From Parasitella parasitica (taxonomy: Eukaryota; Mucoromycota; Mucoromycetes; Mucorales; Mucoraceae), in assembly GCA_025201805.1 (NCBI GenBank), contig MU619241.1:257427-288994 (forward strand): 31,568 nt of DNA, in the 5' to 3' direction. The notes beneath the pieces are model-generated. The model saw only the letters and a list, made by a program, of their open reading frames with translations, did no database searches and was not told the DNA's origin. A program made the translations under genes and the position numbers. This document shows positions 18,608 to 29,893 of the stretch, in pieces. Each line of letters opens with the position of its first letter. Position 1 is the first letter of the stretch.

Positions 18608-20028
18608 TTAAACATCGATGACTCGGCTCAACTTCTGGACTCTATTCAATAAAAGATCGCCCTGCTTTATAACAGCTTGGTATTGGGCATTCTTTGCATC
18701 GGGTCTGTTTGTTTCAATAATACCGTTCACCTTGTCAATGACGCAATTAAGACGACCAGCAGCAATGAATTTATAAAGGTCCCTAAGCATTGAACGATAA
18801 TCAGCAAAAGCCTTCACATGTCAACTAGATACACTTACTTGTCAATGTATTCTTCACTCACTCCGAATGCTTGTGCCATGCTGGTAACTGTTAAAGATCT
18901 GTAACTTTCCAGCAATTGAGCATAAGCCTGAATACGCATTTCACGAATATAGTAGCACTTATGAGATAAAAGGTAACGAGATGTAAGCAGGTGAGCTTGT
19001 TCAATAGCTGCTAATGAACGGAAGAATTGAGCATATTTGCAATTGTACAAACTTGCCATGAAATCTTCAAGATGGGGAATATCAGAAATTACTTCCAAAA
19101 TTTCAGGAGCGTCCAATACTTTCTTTTTGATATCTACACGTTTCATGCTGATTAAACTAGTCAATACGGCATATTTAACAAAATCTTGGTAAGACATGAT
19201 TTCAGTGCTGGTAAAAGTGCTCAATGTATCCAAAAATAAAGAAGCGGCGCCCTTGAAATCACGGATAGACATCAGATAGACACCTTCATACACCTTCAAT
19301 CTATTACGACGATCCCAATCACCACCTTGTTCAATCAACTCTCGAAGCTTTTCAATGTTGGGACGAACTAAGCTGTTGTCACTAAAGAAGAAACCAATAC
19401 GTACAAAGGTGAATACGATATCGATACGAGTTCCCAATGTGATTGATCTCTTCAATAAATTTTCGTAAGCTGCCAAAGCATTTTCCTAGCCAAACTTTGT
19501 TATTCGATTGCTATACAAATCTCAATGCTGTTTCTGCTTACTTTGTCTCCAATTTTTGCATAGTAATCCGCCTTGGATAAAAATGCTTCATTGATCTCTG
19601 TCTCTCCTTGATTTTGCTCTGCGTCTACTGCTTTGTCGTCAAATTTCTTCAACTCTTCTTCATTCTTTGTAACCATAGAATCGTACAAAGCTTGATCGAA
19701 AGGTACTTGAAGTTCTTCAACCATGACCTTGTAGAAAGGTGCCATATCTGATGATAAACATTATTATCAATATTTTCTGGAGGAGGAAGCGGGGGGTGGG
19801 ATTTCGTAAAAAAAAAAAACAAGTACATACTGTTTGCTTTGATAGCTTCAAAGAGCTTATTCTTGGCTTCATCTCTTAATTCCACAGGGCCTTGGTTAAT
19901 AATGAAGCGTTGATGCTATTGAATGTTTTGAGTGCTCCTTGTCATAAGGAATAGTGTCTCTAATTACTTACGGCAAGAGCGAGGTCAGGGATCTTGGGAA
20001 CCTGATTATCATCGATAGGTGCAGACAT
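18608..20028 (-). CDS. RPN7: 26S proteasome regulatory subunit RPN7 (PSMD6)
   Basis: Five exons on the minus strand: 20028-19972, 19915-19831, 19747-19542, 19485-18839, 18782-18608 (introns 55-83 nt, phases consistent). They give 389 residues, the same length as human PSMD6. Start [19 protein letters not shown] is followed by the helical repeat region, with [19 protein letters not shown] and [20 protein letters not shown]. The family block [20 protein letters not shown] and [20 protein letters not shown] come next. The PCI domain (about 240-350) contains YDFVKYAVL-type [20 protein letters not shown] and MREMRIQAY-type [20 protein letters not shown]. The lid subunit end is [21 protein letters not shown]7 is a core lid subunit, needed to assemble the 19S cap. 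It is head to head with RPN6, another lid subunit. Confidence 0.96.
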
Positions 20029-20301
20029 TTGTTGGTGAAATCTTGTTGTGAAATGAAAGTGAAAAAGAACTGAAAGGGACACGCGTACGCATTGGACCTC
20101 CTTCTGGCCATCAATTCCAAGCTGCGCTTACTGTGAGTGTATGATGGGAGAGCAAGGCAATCGTCATAGTCCATTGCATCTTCGTGACGGTGAACGCGTA
20201 ATCGCTGCCTAGGTGGCCTCTTGAGGACAAGATGAATAAGGTTGAATAGAAGCGTTAACATCTGTATTAGATACCTTTTCTCTTATACACATATACATCA
20301 A
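20029..20301. promoter_or_regulatory. Shared divergent promoter of RPN7 and RPN6
   Basis: 273 bp between the two start codons. It must drive two lid subunits that are needed in equal amounts. It contains GGTGGCCTC (20212-20220), which shares the first six bases of the yeast Rpn4 site GGTGGCAAA. Whether a comparable factor exists here is unknown. No TATA box is obvious on either side. Confidence 0.55.
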
Positions 20302-21769
20302 ATGGTTAATGCTACAGCCAAACCTGCTCCCACAAATAGGTTGCAACATGCGGATGATTTGAAGGAAGCTAAAAGATTTGAAGAGGCAGTTGTTTCTTAC
20401 AAAGCCATCATGGCAGAGGATTCCACTAATGAAGAAATCTCCAAAGAGCAGGAATATGCTCTCTCTCAACTAGCTCAGCTTTACAGAGATCTTCAGTAAA
20501 TACGCACTTTTCTAGAATGATTTGCTATCATATTAACATCTTATTCGATGTAGACTTCCTCAAGATCTTGCAGAATTAATTCGCTCATCTCGCCCCTTCA
20601 TGCTAACTATTGCTAAAGCTAAAACTGCCAAACTGAGTAACTATCAGCATCACCTAAATATATGGCCTAGTTTTACTGATCCCTCTCTATAGCTCGTTCG
20701 CTGATTGATTATTTCAGTGATATCCCCAACTGCCTTCCTCTTCAGATTGAAGTTTGTAAAGAAAATATTGAATGGTGTGTTCAAGAGAAGCGCCTCTTTT
20801 TGAAGCAAGCACTCGAGACTCGCTTGGTTGCTCTTTACTTGGACAACAAGATGTATCATGAATCTTTGAGTTTAATTTCGGTACTCTTGAAGGAATTAAA
20901 GCGTTTGGATGACAAAATGGTACTTGTCGAGGTACAGCTGCTTGAAAGCCGTGTTTGCCATGCTTTAAGGAATCTCCCTAAATCAAGAGCTGCATTGACG
21001 TCTGCTCGCACATCTGCCAACTCCATTTACTGCCCACCTTTATTACAAGCTGCTTTAGATATGCAATCTGGTGTACTTCATGCGGAAGAAAAGGACTACA
21101 AGACGGCCTATTCTTACTTTTTTGAGACATTTGAAGGTTTCTCCAGCCAAGAAGATCCTAAAGCCATTTTGGCTCTCAAGTATATGTTGCTGTGTAAAAT
21201 TATGTTGAATTTGGTAAGTTTAGTTTTGCGATTTTTTTTTTTTTTTTTTTGTTTGAATGGGAAATAGAAAATAGTAACAATTATCATAGACTGAGGATGT
21301 GCATTCAATTATCAGTGGAAAGGTTGCGTTGAGATACGCCGGTGCAGAAATTGACGCCATGAAGGCTGTCGCTCATGCCCACAAAAATAGAAATCTCCAA
21401 GAGTTTGAGACAGCCTTGGCCACATATACTAATGAATTGAACAACGATCCCATCATTCGTACCCAACTGGCAGCATTGTATGATACTCTTTTGGAACAAA
21501 ATTTAGTTCGCATCATTGAACCATTTTCCCGTGTCGAAATTAGCCATATTGCTGATATGGTCAAATTACCTACACAACAAGTCGAAGCTAAATTATCACA
21601 AATGATCTTGGATAAAAAGTTTCATGGTATTCTTGATCAAGGTGCTGGCTGCTTGATTGTTTTCGATGAACCTGAGGAAGACAAGACTTATGAAACAGCT
21701 GTCGAGACCCTGAAGCAGATCGATAAGGTTGTTTCTAGCCTATACCAAAAGGCTGCTGAACTTTCTTAA
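20302..21769 (+). CDS. RPN6: 26S proteasome regulatory subunit RPN6 (PSMD11)
   Basis: Four exons: 20302-20495, 20554-20636, 20693-21213, 21290-21769 (introns 58, 56 and 76 nt), giving 425 residues against 422 in human PSMD11. Family blocks: [80 protein letters not shown], and [20 protein letters not shown]. The PCI part reads [60 protein letters not shown] and [20 protein letters not shown]. The end, [19 protein letters not shown], is typical. RPN6 clamps the lid to the ATPase base and the 20S core. The start at 20302 gives [14 protein letters not shown]; the frame is open further upstream, but that part lies in the promoter. The last intron contains a 19-nt T run (21232-21250). AATAAA follows the stop at 21783. 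Confidence 0.96.
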
Positions 21770-21782
21770 TTATAATTGAGCT

Positions 21783-21788
21783 AATAAA
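21783..21788 (+). promoter_or_regulatory. AATAAA polyadenylation-type signal of RPN6
   Basis: AATAAA followed by an A run, 14 nt after the RPN6 stop codon. The spacer 21789-22043 beyond it shows nothing recognisable. Confidence 0.4.
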
Positions 21789-22043
21789 AAAAAAGTGTTT
21801 ATATAAAGTGGAAGGTAGTTGTTCTCTTATGTAAAGGAAAACAACATAATTATGATGGTTGTATGATGAATTTGAAGTGTATGTATGTCTAACAAAGAAC
21901 GGAAACATGCAAAATTTATGTCACTCACAATAGTAAAAATTTACGCTGTATCTCAAACATCCAATTAACACATCCACAATAGCGGTTTATTTTGAGGGCG
22001 TATACTTATTTAGCGACACAATTGCCGGAAAGAAACCTTCTAT

Positions 22044-22190
22044 TCATTTTTCAGGCTCTATCAGTAGCAGTTCAGCATTCACATCGCGTAGTTGGGGCAG
22101 CTGCTTTTTCATGAGCAGATGCTTTATCGAATCATAGAATCGATCATCTATTGGATAGTCTTCAACCTTCAAATTGGAGTATGTTACCAT
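22044..22190 (-). CDS. Short hypothetical ORF, 48 codons
   Basis: Minus-strand frame MVTYSNLKVEDYPIDDRFYD ... LLMKKQLPQLRDVNAELLLI, ending EPEK. It is rich in charged and leucine residues and looks like protein rather than random AT-rich sequence. A neighbouring stretch upstream on the same strand (about 22405-22230) also reads like protein (YATLDDGVDHRFFGKKNNNS, then SFQMEVESHLISHIKRSAF) but is broken by stops. It may be the last piece of a decayed gene. I recognise no family. Confidence 0.25.
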   Translation of the reverse strand: MVTYSNLKVEDYPIDDRFYDSIKHLLMKKQLPQLRDVNAELLLIEPEK

Positions 22191-22854
22191 GATTCCCTAT
22201 CTATAATTATGGCAGATCAAATATAATCAAACACAAAAGCCGATCTTTTTATATGAGAAATGAGATGAGATTCAACTTCCATTTGAAATGACGAAATTTT
22301 AGAAGAATTATTGTTTTTTTTGCCAAAAAAGCGGTGGTCAACGCCATCATCAAGCGTGGCGTAATATTAAAACTGAACGGCTTGAGCATCAGTATCATCA
22401 AGTAAATAACTGCAGAAAAAGTGTTTAAAATTGAGCTGCTTTCGGGGAGCAGCAATGGCTTGCGCAGACCAGCCTGTTGAGTATATACACAGTATTCGAA
22501 ACCATTTTGTTGCTCAATTCGTAACCAGCTTTTTCAAAAGTAGGGAATGAGCATATCATTAATCATACAATATGTAACTTTCGTCTATCATCTTAATTTT
22601 AATTAGCCATTTTACACTTTTTATTCCTAATTGTCTTTCATTTGCCACGCTTGATAGTTTTCATTTTCGACATCTATAAGAGCTATTCCTAACCGTCTGA
22701 TGCATCCTGGCCCGGTAGAATTGTTTCCTTTGCTTTTTGTTGGTCTGGTTATTGAAGTCTTTTGGCTTGATAACCAACATTAATCTAATACAATTACCAT
22801 CTTTCTTAATTATATTTTTTGTATAGTAGAAAGTAAAACTGTTACCATAACAGT
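22191..22854. other. Spacer with weak coding relics, no called gene
   Basis: Holds the interrupted minus-strand coding-like stretch described for the 48-codon ORF. Otherwise AT-rich with no recognisable gene. Confidence 0.35.
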
Positions 22855-23345
22855 ATGCCACAATCAAAAATCGTTTTCCTGAAAATAAGCACCGCAATGC
22901 AACTCTCGAGGCAGTAGCAGCAGCAGAGAAACATTAATACTGGTTTGAATGCAATGGATGATGATTTAGGAGATCGAACCGCTTATATTAAAGATGAAAG
23001 CATTGCGGCCAAGCTTGTATGGAAAATCACAACACCACTGGTCTATGTGTACAATGTCTTGCCTTTTAAATTACCATCAGATTTTCTCCTAGTTTCTACT
23101 CTATAGCTACCTTTTTTTAGTTTTTACTATTATCTTTTCCTTATTTTTGGCCTAGTTTCTTTTCTTGTTTATCGTGTTCTTGCGGAAGCGTAGAACATAT
23201 TTATCAAATGAACTTGGCTGAACTGCACAAATTACAGCCTCTTCTTGTTCAACTGGATCAAATTTACCGAGAGTAACAATCTCTCCTTGTTCAATTAACA
23301 AGCCTCAAAGAAGATATTCCCGTACTTGATTCAATTTGATAAGGA
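22855..23345 (+). pseudogene. Coding relic of unknown family
   Basis: Plus-strand pieces that look like protein but contain stops. The first is MPQSKIVFLKISTAMQLSRQ, stop, QQQRNINTGLNAMDDDLGDR, TAYIKDESIAAKLVWKITTP, LVYVYNVLPFKL (22855-23105). A second piece is SVEHIYQMNLAELHKLQPLL, VQLDQIYRE, stop, QSLLVQLTSLKEDIPVLDSI (about 23187-23335), which looks like a coiled coil. The order and spacing suggest one decayed gene or transposon protein, but I cannot name it. Confidence 0.3.
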
Positions 23346-23660
23346 AATGTTTATCTGTAGTGCCAAACAGAAATGTGTAGGCTATCACAGTACTAACAAA
23401 TTTTGGCGCACGCAAATGTTACAAAATGATCCGTTTATTAGATAAATTGAGAGTAGATATAAATATAAAAAAAAAACGGACAGGATGGGGTGGTTGAGAG
23501 AGATATTTTTTATATGTCAAGGAAGGTACAAGGGAAATTATTTATGTGCAAAGAATATGGTTTATAAAAGGGAAATGCCGAGATGGCTTATATGTATATC
23601 AATTGAATTATCCATGATAATCAGCCTCTGTTTTTTTTGTTTTGTTTTTGTTTCTAGATT
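23346..23660. other. Intergenic spacer, 3' flank of the four-TM protein gene
   Basis: AT-rich with no coding signal. It probably includes the 3' untranslated part of the minus-strand gene that ends at 23661. Confidence 0.4.
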
Positions 23661-24575
23661 TTAAAAGAATTCTGTTTTGCTTGGCGGCTCAGGGAAATCC
23701 TCCAAATTGCGAAGCTTCTCGTGCATGTTTGTTCTGCGCAATCTTGTAGCATATGCACTAATAGCTGTGGCGAAGTAGAACTAAAGTAAAATCAAATTAG
23801 GAAGTCAGGTGTGGCTGATTTATGCAATGCAAACCTACCTGAATAAAGTTTACCAATATCGAAACAATTGAAAAGACAATCATGAAATTTCTGTAGCCTA
23901 CAGAACAAGTATCTACTGTTTCCTCTGGATAAAGTGCTACACAGCTATTAACGATATCTGTTCTCTTTACTGCAAGAATGATAATAGCAGCTATGGTTAC
24001 AATAAATTGTAAAATTGTTACAAACCAGTACGAGATTTTGAAAATTGCAATCATTTTTCTATGTTGCTATATGAATTGCAGGCTGTTAGTTTTTCTTGCT
24101 TTTGTTTTTATTTGACTTTTTTCACGTTTCAACTTACTGTGACACTTCCAAGAACGCCAAAAAGAGAAGCAAGAGCAAAAATGATTGATACTGCAATAGA
24201 TGTGTAATAAATAGCGTTTACGACCTTCATGTCAATTTCAACATCTTCATAGGTCACTCCTATAGTTTTTTTTTTTTTTTTTTTTTTAGCTTTAAAAAGA
24301 CTCAATAAAGGTATGAATTTACCAGTAGAAGGTTTGGACATGAATAAAGCAACGGTAGAGAAAATATAGAGAGCCTAGATTAACTTGTTACTGAATTGTG
24401 CACTAAAATTAGGGTTTTTTTTAACTTACAGCAGAGATTAACGCAATGATTAAAACACCAGCCCTATGTTCAGAGATGTTTCGAATTTTAATACAAGTTT
24501 GTTTGCTTTAGGTCCTTCGCTTCAAAATGCAATTTACCTGACGGGGATGCAGCAGCAGCACTTGTATTGACCCAT
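23661..24575 (-). CDS. Four-transmembrane (tetraspan/MARVEL-like) membrane protein with N-terminal Cys cluster
   Basis: Six small exons on the minus strand: 24575-24538, 24463-24430, 24374-24323, 24259-24138, 24066-23839, 23780-23661 (introns 55-74 nt, all GT-AG and in phase), giving 197 residues. The start is MGQYKCCCCIPVR. Four hydrophobic spans follow: AGVLIIALISAALYIFSTVA; AIYYTSIAVSIIFALASLFG; WFVTILQFIVTIAAIIILAV; and FMIVFSIVSILVNFIQFYFA. Between spans 3 and 4 lies a loop with three Cys (NSCVALYPEETVDTCSVGY and near it). The tail is basic then acidic (RLRRTNMHEKLRNLEDFPEP). The four Cys next to a Gly-2 suggest lipid modification (S-acylation, perhaps N-myristoylation). The family resembles small tetraspan proteins common in Mucoromycota; function unknown. 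The third intron carries a 22-nt homopolymer (24266-24287). Confidence 0.72.
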
Positions 24576-26103
24576 TTTAATGATTTTTGTACCGAAAAAG
24601 TTGTAGTTATTGTAATTGAGTTTTTATAAACTACAAATTTGTTGAAGAGCAAAAAGGAAGTAGCTTAGATCACTCTTTATATATATTATAGTTTTTTTAG
24701 CGAAGCCTCATGATTACAGCTAGAACGAATTAAGCAGTGAAATGTGCAAAAAGGAACAAGCCCAGTTGAGTTACACAGAGTCTTTTTATAGAGTATGGTC
24801 GCTTACAATTTAATGTGAGAGACTTGTATCATCCTATTTTTGGGACTTTCTGTAGTATCCCACTTCCATTCTAATTCATGAATTGGCTGATTAAGATCGT
24901 CTCTTTCGCTATAATTGCCCATGAATCTGATGGGGCTTATAATAAGTGATCTGTAGTATAGTTGTCTCATTTTTGTAAATATTCGGCTGTTCTGTATAAC
25001 ATTAATAATACCAGTTAATTTTAGCGTACAACAGATTAGTAGCCAAGTCCTTGCATATCGTCTATTACATTTAACAAAGGGCGAAAAAAGTGCCTAAATA
25101 TGCCTATGAAACAACAATTATATTTATTATGCTTTTAACACAATAGAATTATTCAATAAGTTGCTGTTTTTCATATTTTAATTGCTCGTGAGTTAAGGTT
25201 TTTTTCATCAAAGACCAGGAAAGTTTTCTGTATAATGCCTTTAAAAGAAATGGAAGTACAAGTCTATATAGTTTTGGAAATTGTGTAACCAACAGTCGCA
25301 AACATCTTATTGTGCGTTATTTATGGTCAAGTGGATTGTTAATAATGTATCTGTCATTTTTATAAATAGCAGCAAATCAATGACAATTGTAATAGAAGTG
25401 TGAAAATGTGAGCCATAACCAGAGGACTTTCGCAATAAAATAACTCATTGTTATTGTATATGTTGGATTGCAAATTTTTATAGACACCAGCAATTTATGA
25501 GTATTAATCTGGTGTACAATTTTCAGATGTCATTATCGTTAACCTCTTGCCCTGATTTTCAGCGACTGTGCCCATGTCAAATGTACCTTTGTACAGCTAG
25601 ACTAAAACTGCATGGTTGATAAATCATACACAATGTCAGGGAACAAAGAAATTAATTGGGAGTGATTATGGTCCCTACTGGACCAATACAATAAAACTAG
25701 TAACCATGTCCCTGAATATATGTAAAGGCAGTAAAAGTGATCGACGGACAATAGATTTGATATATAAATATGAATTGCCATATATGCAAGATAATTTTCT
25801 TATATTGACGGCATCTCTTTCTTTATTGATGCGTTATGGTTATAACCAAGAGGAAACTATAAATCGGATAGAATAGAATTGCCATATATTTTGAATCGCC
25901 TCTTGTGAACTCTCTTAGAAGGAAGATCAAATCTAACTAGATTTTTCATGTTTGTGCAGCCATTCAATTTCTTTTTTTATACATTTAGAAACGTGATAAT
26001 TTTAAAATATGTATTTAAGTAAAACGAATTCTTGTTCAAGCCATTGTTCCCTTCTTCTTTTTCTTTTCCATAGCTTTTACAAAGAAAAGAAAAATCTGAT
26101 ACT
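24576..26103. other. Long AT-rich intergenic region (1.5 kb)
   Basis: No gene recognised on either strand. The longest frame, 25616-25876 (86 codons, TTG start), has no domain and the AT-biased composition of its surroundings. No tandem repeat, tRNA or transposon ends were found by eye. Confidence 0.5.
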
Positions 26104-27029
26104 ATGGTATTCTTTACAGACTATTATAAATCACCCTCCGTGCTTAAATTACTGAGTATTACTGCTATATCAAGCAGTGTTTGGGCCGCCGTTCGAGCTC
26201 AAAATGACGGTAAGTAGTGTTTAATAAACAGTATAAAAGTTGGCAAGTATATTAATTGCTGTTGATTAGAATATGATGATGGAAGTGGCGATGATGGAAG
26301 TGAAGAAGGTGCAGATGTAGAGGATGGAAGCCAAGAGGATGAAAGCCAAGAGAGTGAAGGCCAGGACGGTGCAGGTCAAGAAGATGAAAGCCAAGATGAT
26401 ACAGCAACAAGCAGTTATAATGATGGTCAGTGGACTCCAGGTATTGCAATATACAGTTGTCATTTCCCGGTTATTTATAACTAAGCTGATGTTTATTTAC
26501 AGATGCAACACCCGCAACCACAAATAATATTCCAACAGCCACAACTAATCCTTATGTAGAAACAACCTTGACAGCAGACACTTCACTCAGGACTGATCCA
26601 ACCATTCCTGAAACAACAACTGAGGCTGTCATCCCTTCAACTATAACTCAAGACATCCAATCCACAGATATCAGCCCAAACATGGCTACCTCAACAACCG
26701 CTAGCGCTATTCAATCTGTCACCAATTCACCTGAACCTCAAATTGATTCGCCATCTCCCAATAAAGGTGCCATTGCTGGCGGTGTAGTTGGCGGCGTAGT
26801 CGGTGTAGCACTTATTGGAGCGCTGGTATTTCTATTACTTCGTAAAAAGAGAGCCAAGTCAGCAGCCGATCGTGAAGTATTCACTCCCCAAGTAGACGAT
26901 GATGAATATCAAGATGAAAATTTATGGAGAAAATCAGACTCAAATAGTTATCCCCCTCCCATGTCTGTTGCATCACCTACAGAACCAGCACCTTTACCTC
27001 CACAGCATACTCATAACCAGAATTACTAA
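26104..27029 (+). CDS. Single-pass membrane protein with signal peptide, acidic repeat and Ser/Thr-rich ectodomain
   Basis: Three exons, 26104-26209, 26270-26440, 26503-27029 (introns 60 and 62 nt), giving 267 residues. The N-terminus has a hydrophobic segment ending near a signal-peptidase-like Ala site (VLKLLSITAISSSVWAAVRA). Exon 2 codes a highly acidic repeat (EYDDGSGDDGSEEGADVEDG, SQEDESQESEGQDGAGQEDE). Exon 3 starts with a Thr/Pro/Ser-rich stretch likely to be O-glycosylated, then one TM helix, GAIAGGVVGGVVGVALIGAL plus VFLLL (181-205). A basic stop-transfer (RKKRAK) and a proline-rich cytoplasmic tail (SYPPPMSVASPTEPAPLPPQ) follow. The layout is that of Mid2/Wsc-like cell-surface sensors or mucin-like wall proteins. 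No cysteine-rich WSC domain is present, so the role is inferred only from architecture. Confidence 0.7.
26276..26405 (+). repeat. Degenerate in-frame repeat coding the acidic segment
   Basis: Repeated GATGAAAGCCAAGA-like units (for example around 26338 and 26384) and GATGGAAG units produce the DES/DGS-QE repeats of the membrane protein. The opposite strand reads as a false Leu/His-rich frame because of this repetition. Confidence 0.5.
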
Positions 27030-27785
27030 ATCGCAAATTACAAGTGTACAACAGTAACCCTCTATCTACCATGTTTACTTAATAATAAATGAAATTTGAA
27101 CCCTATTTTCTGCAAGAATTAAGGAAAAATGTGAATTCATGGGACCTTTACCCTAAAAAGGAGGTGAAGATACTCAGTCTTCTAAAATCTACCCTTCTTT
27201 AACATCGGCTCGTACAATTTGCATTTCATTGCTGCTATCCAGCATATGAAAGCTTAAATGCCTTTTTCAAGCACATCTTGTCTCTAAAGGCAATATAATA
27301 TGTTGTAAGTGAAAGATGTCGCCAGAAGCATTAATCTAAATAAAGCATTTATTCATATCATGGGACACCAAGCAAATATGACCTGTCACTAGCTTGTTTC
27401 AGCAGAATTTAGCCATGTTGTGGTGTATTAATTACAAGACTACATTAATGACCGTTTGCCAAAATACCGTTTGACACCATCTTTTGTTCATAATGAAGCG
27501 AATTCGAATAGAAAAGAAGACGGTTTTCAACTGGGGCCCATAGAGGAAGATCACTAGCTGCAAGTTCAAAGGAGTAAACATCCTTTAATTATTAGAAATG
27601 TGAAAACACTCTCTTTATAGCTAAATTGTGCAATACGGAATAAATGTATGTAGATGCACCACGCTCCTGATTAAGCCAGAGTGTATTCCTCTATTATTCA
27701 TGTTAAAAGAACTTTATCTCTTTCGATTTTGCACTAGCTGACTGACTGATTCGGGTAAGGATTTTATTTATTAAATGATACGACC
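27030..27785. other. Intergenic spacer between convergent genes
   Basis: 756 bp between the stops of the membrane protein and VMA8. No gene, repeat or RNA was recognised. Confidence 0.5.
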
Positions 27786-28980
27786 TTAAAAAATAAGGTC
27801 TTCATCCTCACTACCTAACATGTCAAGTTGACCTGTTTCATGAGCTGCTTGGAGTGTTGGTACTGCAATATGTAAATCAGCATACGTTTACTTTAGTAAT
27901 AAATATCTGAACATTACCTTCATGGCCAAACTGTTCAGCGAGAGCAGCATTCTTGGCTCTGATAGCATCTTCAACGGCAGCACGCTCCTTCTTTTTGCTT
28001 TGAACCTTCTTTAATCTGTTTCCAACAGAAGCATTAAAATAAAAAGAATGCTGCTTGTTTTATGGACATTACCTGAAGAATTCTTCTCTGTCTTGCTCAT
28101 CCAATTCAGAAATGATATATTTAATGGTATTTTCGTAGCGAGGAATAATAACATGTTCAATAGCATTGACACGGCGGTTGGTTGCCTTGATAACTTCGTC
28201 CAAAATAACAAAGGCAGTCTAAGAAATGATAAGTGTCAAAATGTCAAAATGTCTGTGTAAATGACAGAGTTTCTGCGCAGATTACCTGCAAACTGGCAAG
28301 TTCTACCAAAGTTTCAACAGCTTTGGTATAAACCTCCTTGGCTCTTTGAATTTGTTGGCCACCACGACCAAGACCAGTGAATTCAAAGGCTGTTTCATCG
28401 CTTTTAATATTAGCAGCAACTAACTTTATGTCCTACTCACCATTGCCACCCTCGTTATACATTTCAAAAACAGGAAGCATCACACCAGACACATTTTCTT
28501 GCTTGGCACGAACACGCAGTTGAGCTGATTTTGAAGATTCTTGAATTTGATAACTAGAGACTTATTTAAGTTGAACCATCTTTTTCGACTCTGCATTATG
28601 GCCATACCTAATGTCGCCAGTGATATATTGAACTTCAGCGAGAGAGAAGGAAGCAAGTTGCATAACTTGACCCATCTTGCGTTTGAGCTATGGCCATACG
28701 ATGTTTAGCTCAAGAGAACACACCGAGAAAATCGTAACTTACCTCGTCAATCTTGACTGTGATACCTCTGAAACGTTTAGTCAAAGCTTCTGATTTTCTC
28801 TTCAAGAGAGAGTGGCCGGTTTGAGCTCCCTTCAACTTGAGCTTCATGTTGGTGAGTGCCCTATTTCAACTATTTTAGGTTGTCTTGCCTTGACTTGAAA
28901 CATCAAAGGATGACGATAAACAATATGCATACATACATTCGCGTAGGGAAAATGTTGATACGAGCGTTGTTGCCAGACAT
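27786..28980 (-). CDS. VMA8: V-type proton ATPase subunit D (Vma8)
   Basis: Eight exons on the minus strand: 28980-28937, 28860-28743, 28687-28608, 28553-28441, 28389-28286, 28218-28073, 28015-27918, 27862-27786 (introns 51-76 nt). They give 259 residues against 256 in yeast. Family sequence: [100 protein letters not shown], and [20 protein letters not shown]. Then come [20 protein letters not shown] and a charged coiled-coil end. Subunit D is the central rotor shaft of the V1 sector, coupling ATP hydrolysis to proton pumping in vacuoles and endosomes. It is the most intron-dense gene here (seven introns in 1.2 kb). The stop codon lies in a small palindrome (27782-27800). Confidence 0.95.
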
Positions 28981-29893
28981 ATGTTATACAGATTTACAAA
29001 AATACTAATGAAAAATGGCGAGCAAGATAAAAAAAGAAAACCTTGTTATGAAACGAACAGAATCCAAGAGAAAAGGGGATGATACACTTCATGTTTGGTA
29101 AAACCAGAGTACATCTCCGCCTATACCGTACAACAATCGGCCATCACGTCACATCGTTCGCTAGCAGATCAAGAGAGCACGAAATGCAACGTAAACTGCT
29201 TGGAGAATAGTAACAGTGCCTGAGAAACGACATTGCTTTTTTAAATTACAACGAGAAATACAGCACATCAATCGATCGTACAGATCATAGCACTTTTCGT
29301 GGAATATTAATCTTTAAAATGTGCTGTTCCTTGCATCACAGTTCACAGGGCAAATGATCGAGTTTATTTATCCACATGCTTATTTGACAAGCATCCAGCC
29401 CGGTTGCTACTGACTATGGGTAACTAGGCATGTGAACAATGTTTCTTTTTGCAATATATCACTATATATTAAAAAGCATCTTCGTACGACAGCTTGTTCG
29501 ATAAGCAATAGTCAATCATTGCTAAATGTTTACCTTAGATACCCACAATATCATATTGCTTTGCAAGAGAAACCATATCTTTCATAATCAAGGTATTGTT
29601 AAATACATTACTCGGTAAATATCACATTTGGAGATCACCAATTAGCTTTTTTTTTTCACAATTTTAGTAGCATTTAAATTGTTTTTAACCAGCTCAAGTC
29701 GTTACAACCACTCCATGTAATTTCTTACAGCTAATACTTGCTATTTGATGCATTTTCACTAAAGAAATTGGCGATAAAAAAAAACGTCCTCAACAAACTC
29801 ATACACACATAGTAGAACGAATAAACAATGAAACTATTGAAATGCACTGCTGCTGTTGTTGCTGTTGTTGTGATTGTGGCGGTTGCTTGTTGT
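28981..29893. other. Intergenic region upstream of VMA8
   Basis: Contains the VMA8 promoter (first 100-200 bp). A plus-strand frame at 29829-30008 looks like a signal peptide (MKLLKCTAAVVAVVVIVAVA). It is probably a shadow of the CAG/CAA-like repeat on the other strand. No other gene was seen. Confidence 0.4.

Noticed and set aside
22965-22985. B-box-like GGTTCGATCTCC on the minus strand
   Set aside because: No matching A box or cloverleaf around it, and it falls in the coding relic.
25616-25876. 86-codon frame on the plus strand
   Set aside because: TTG start, no domain, AT-biased composition and no splice partners. It is most likely chance.
26252-26463. Leu/His/Phe-rich frames on the minus strand
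   Set aside because: They are shadows of the acidic repeat in the plus-strand membrane protein.
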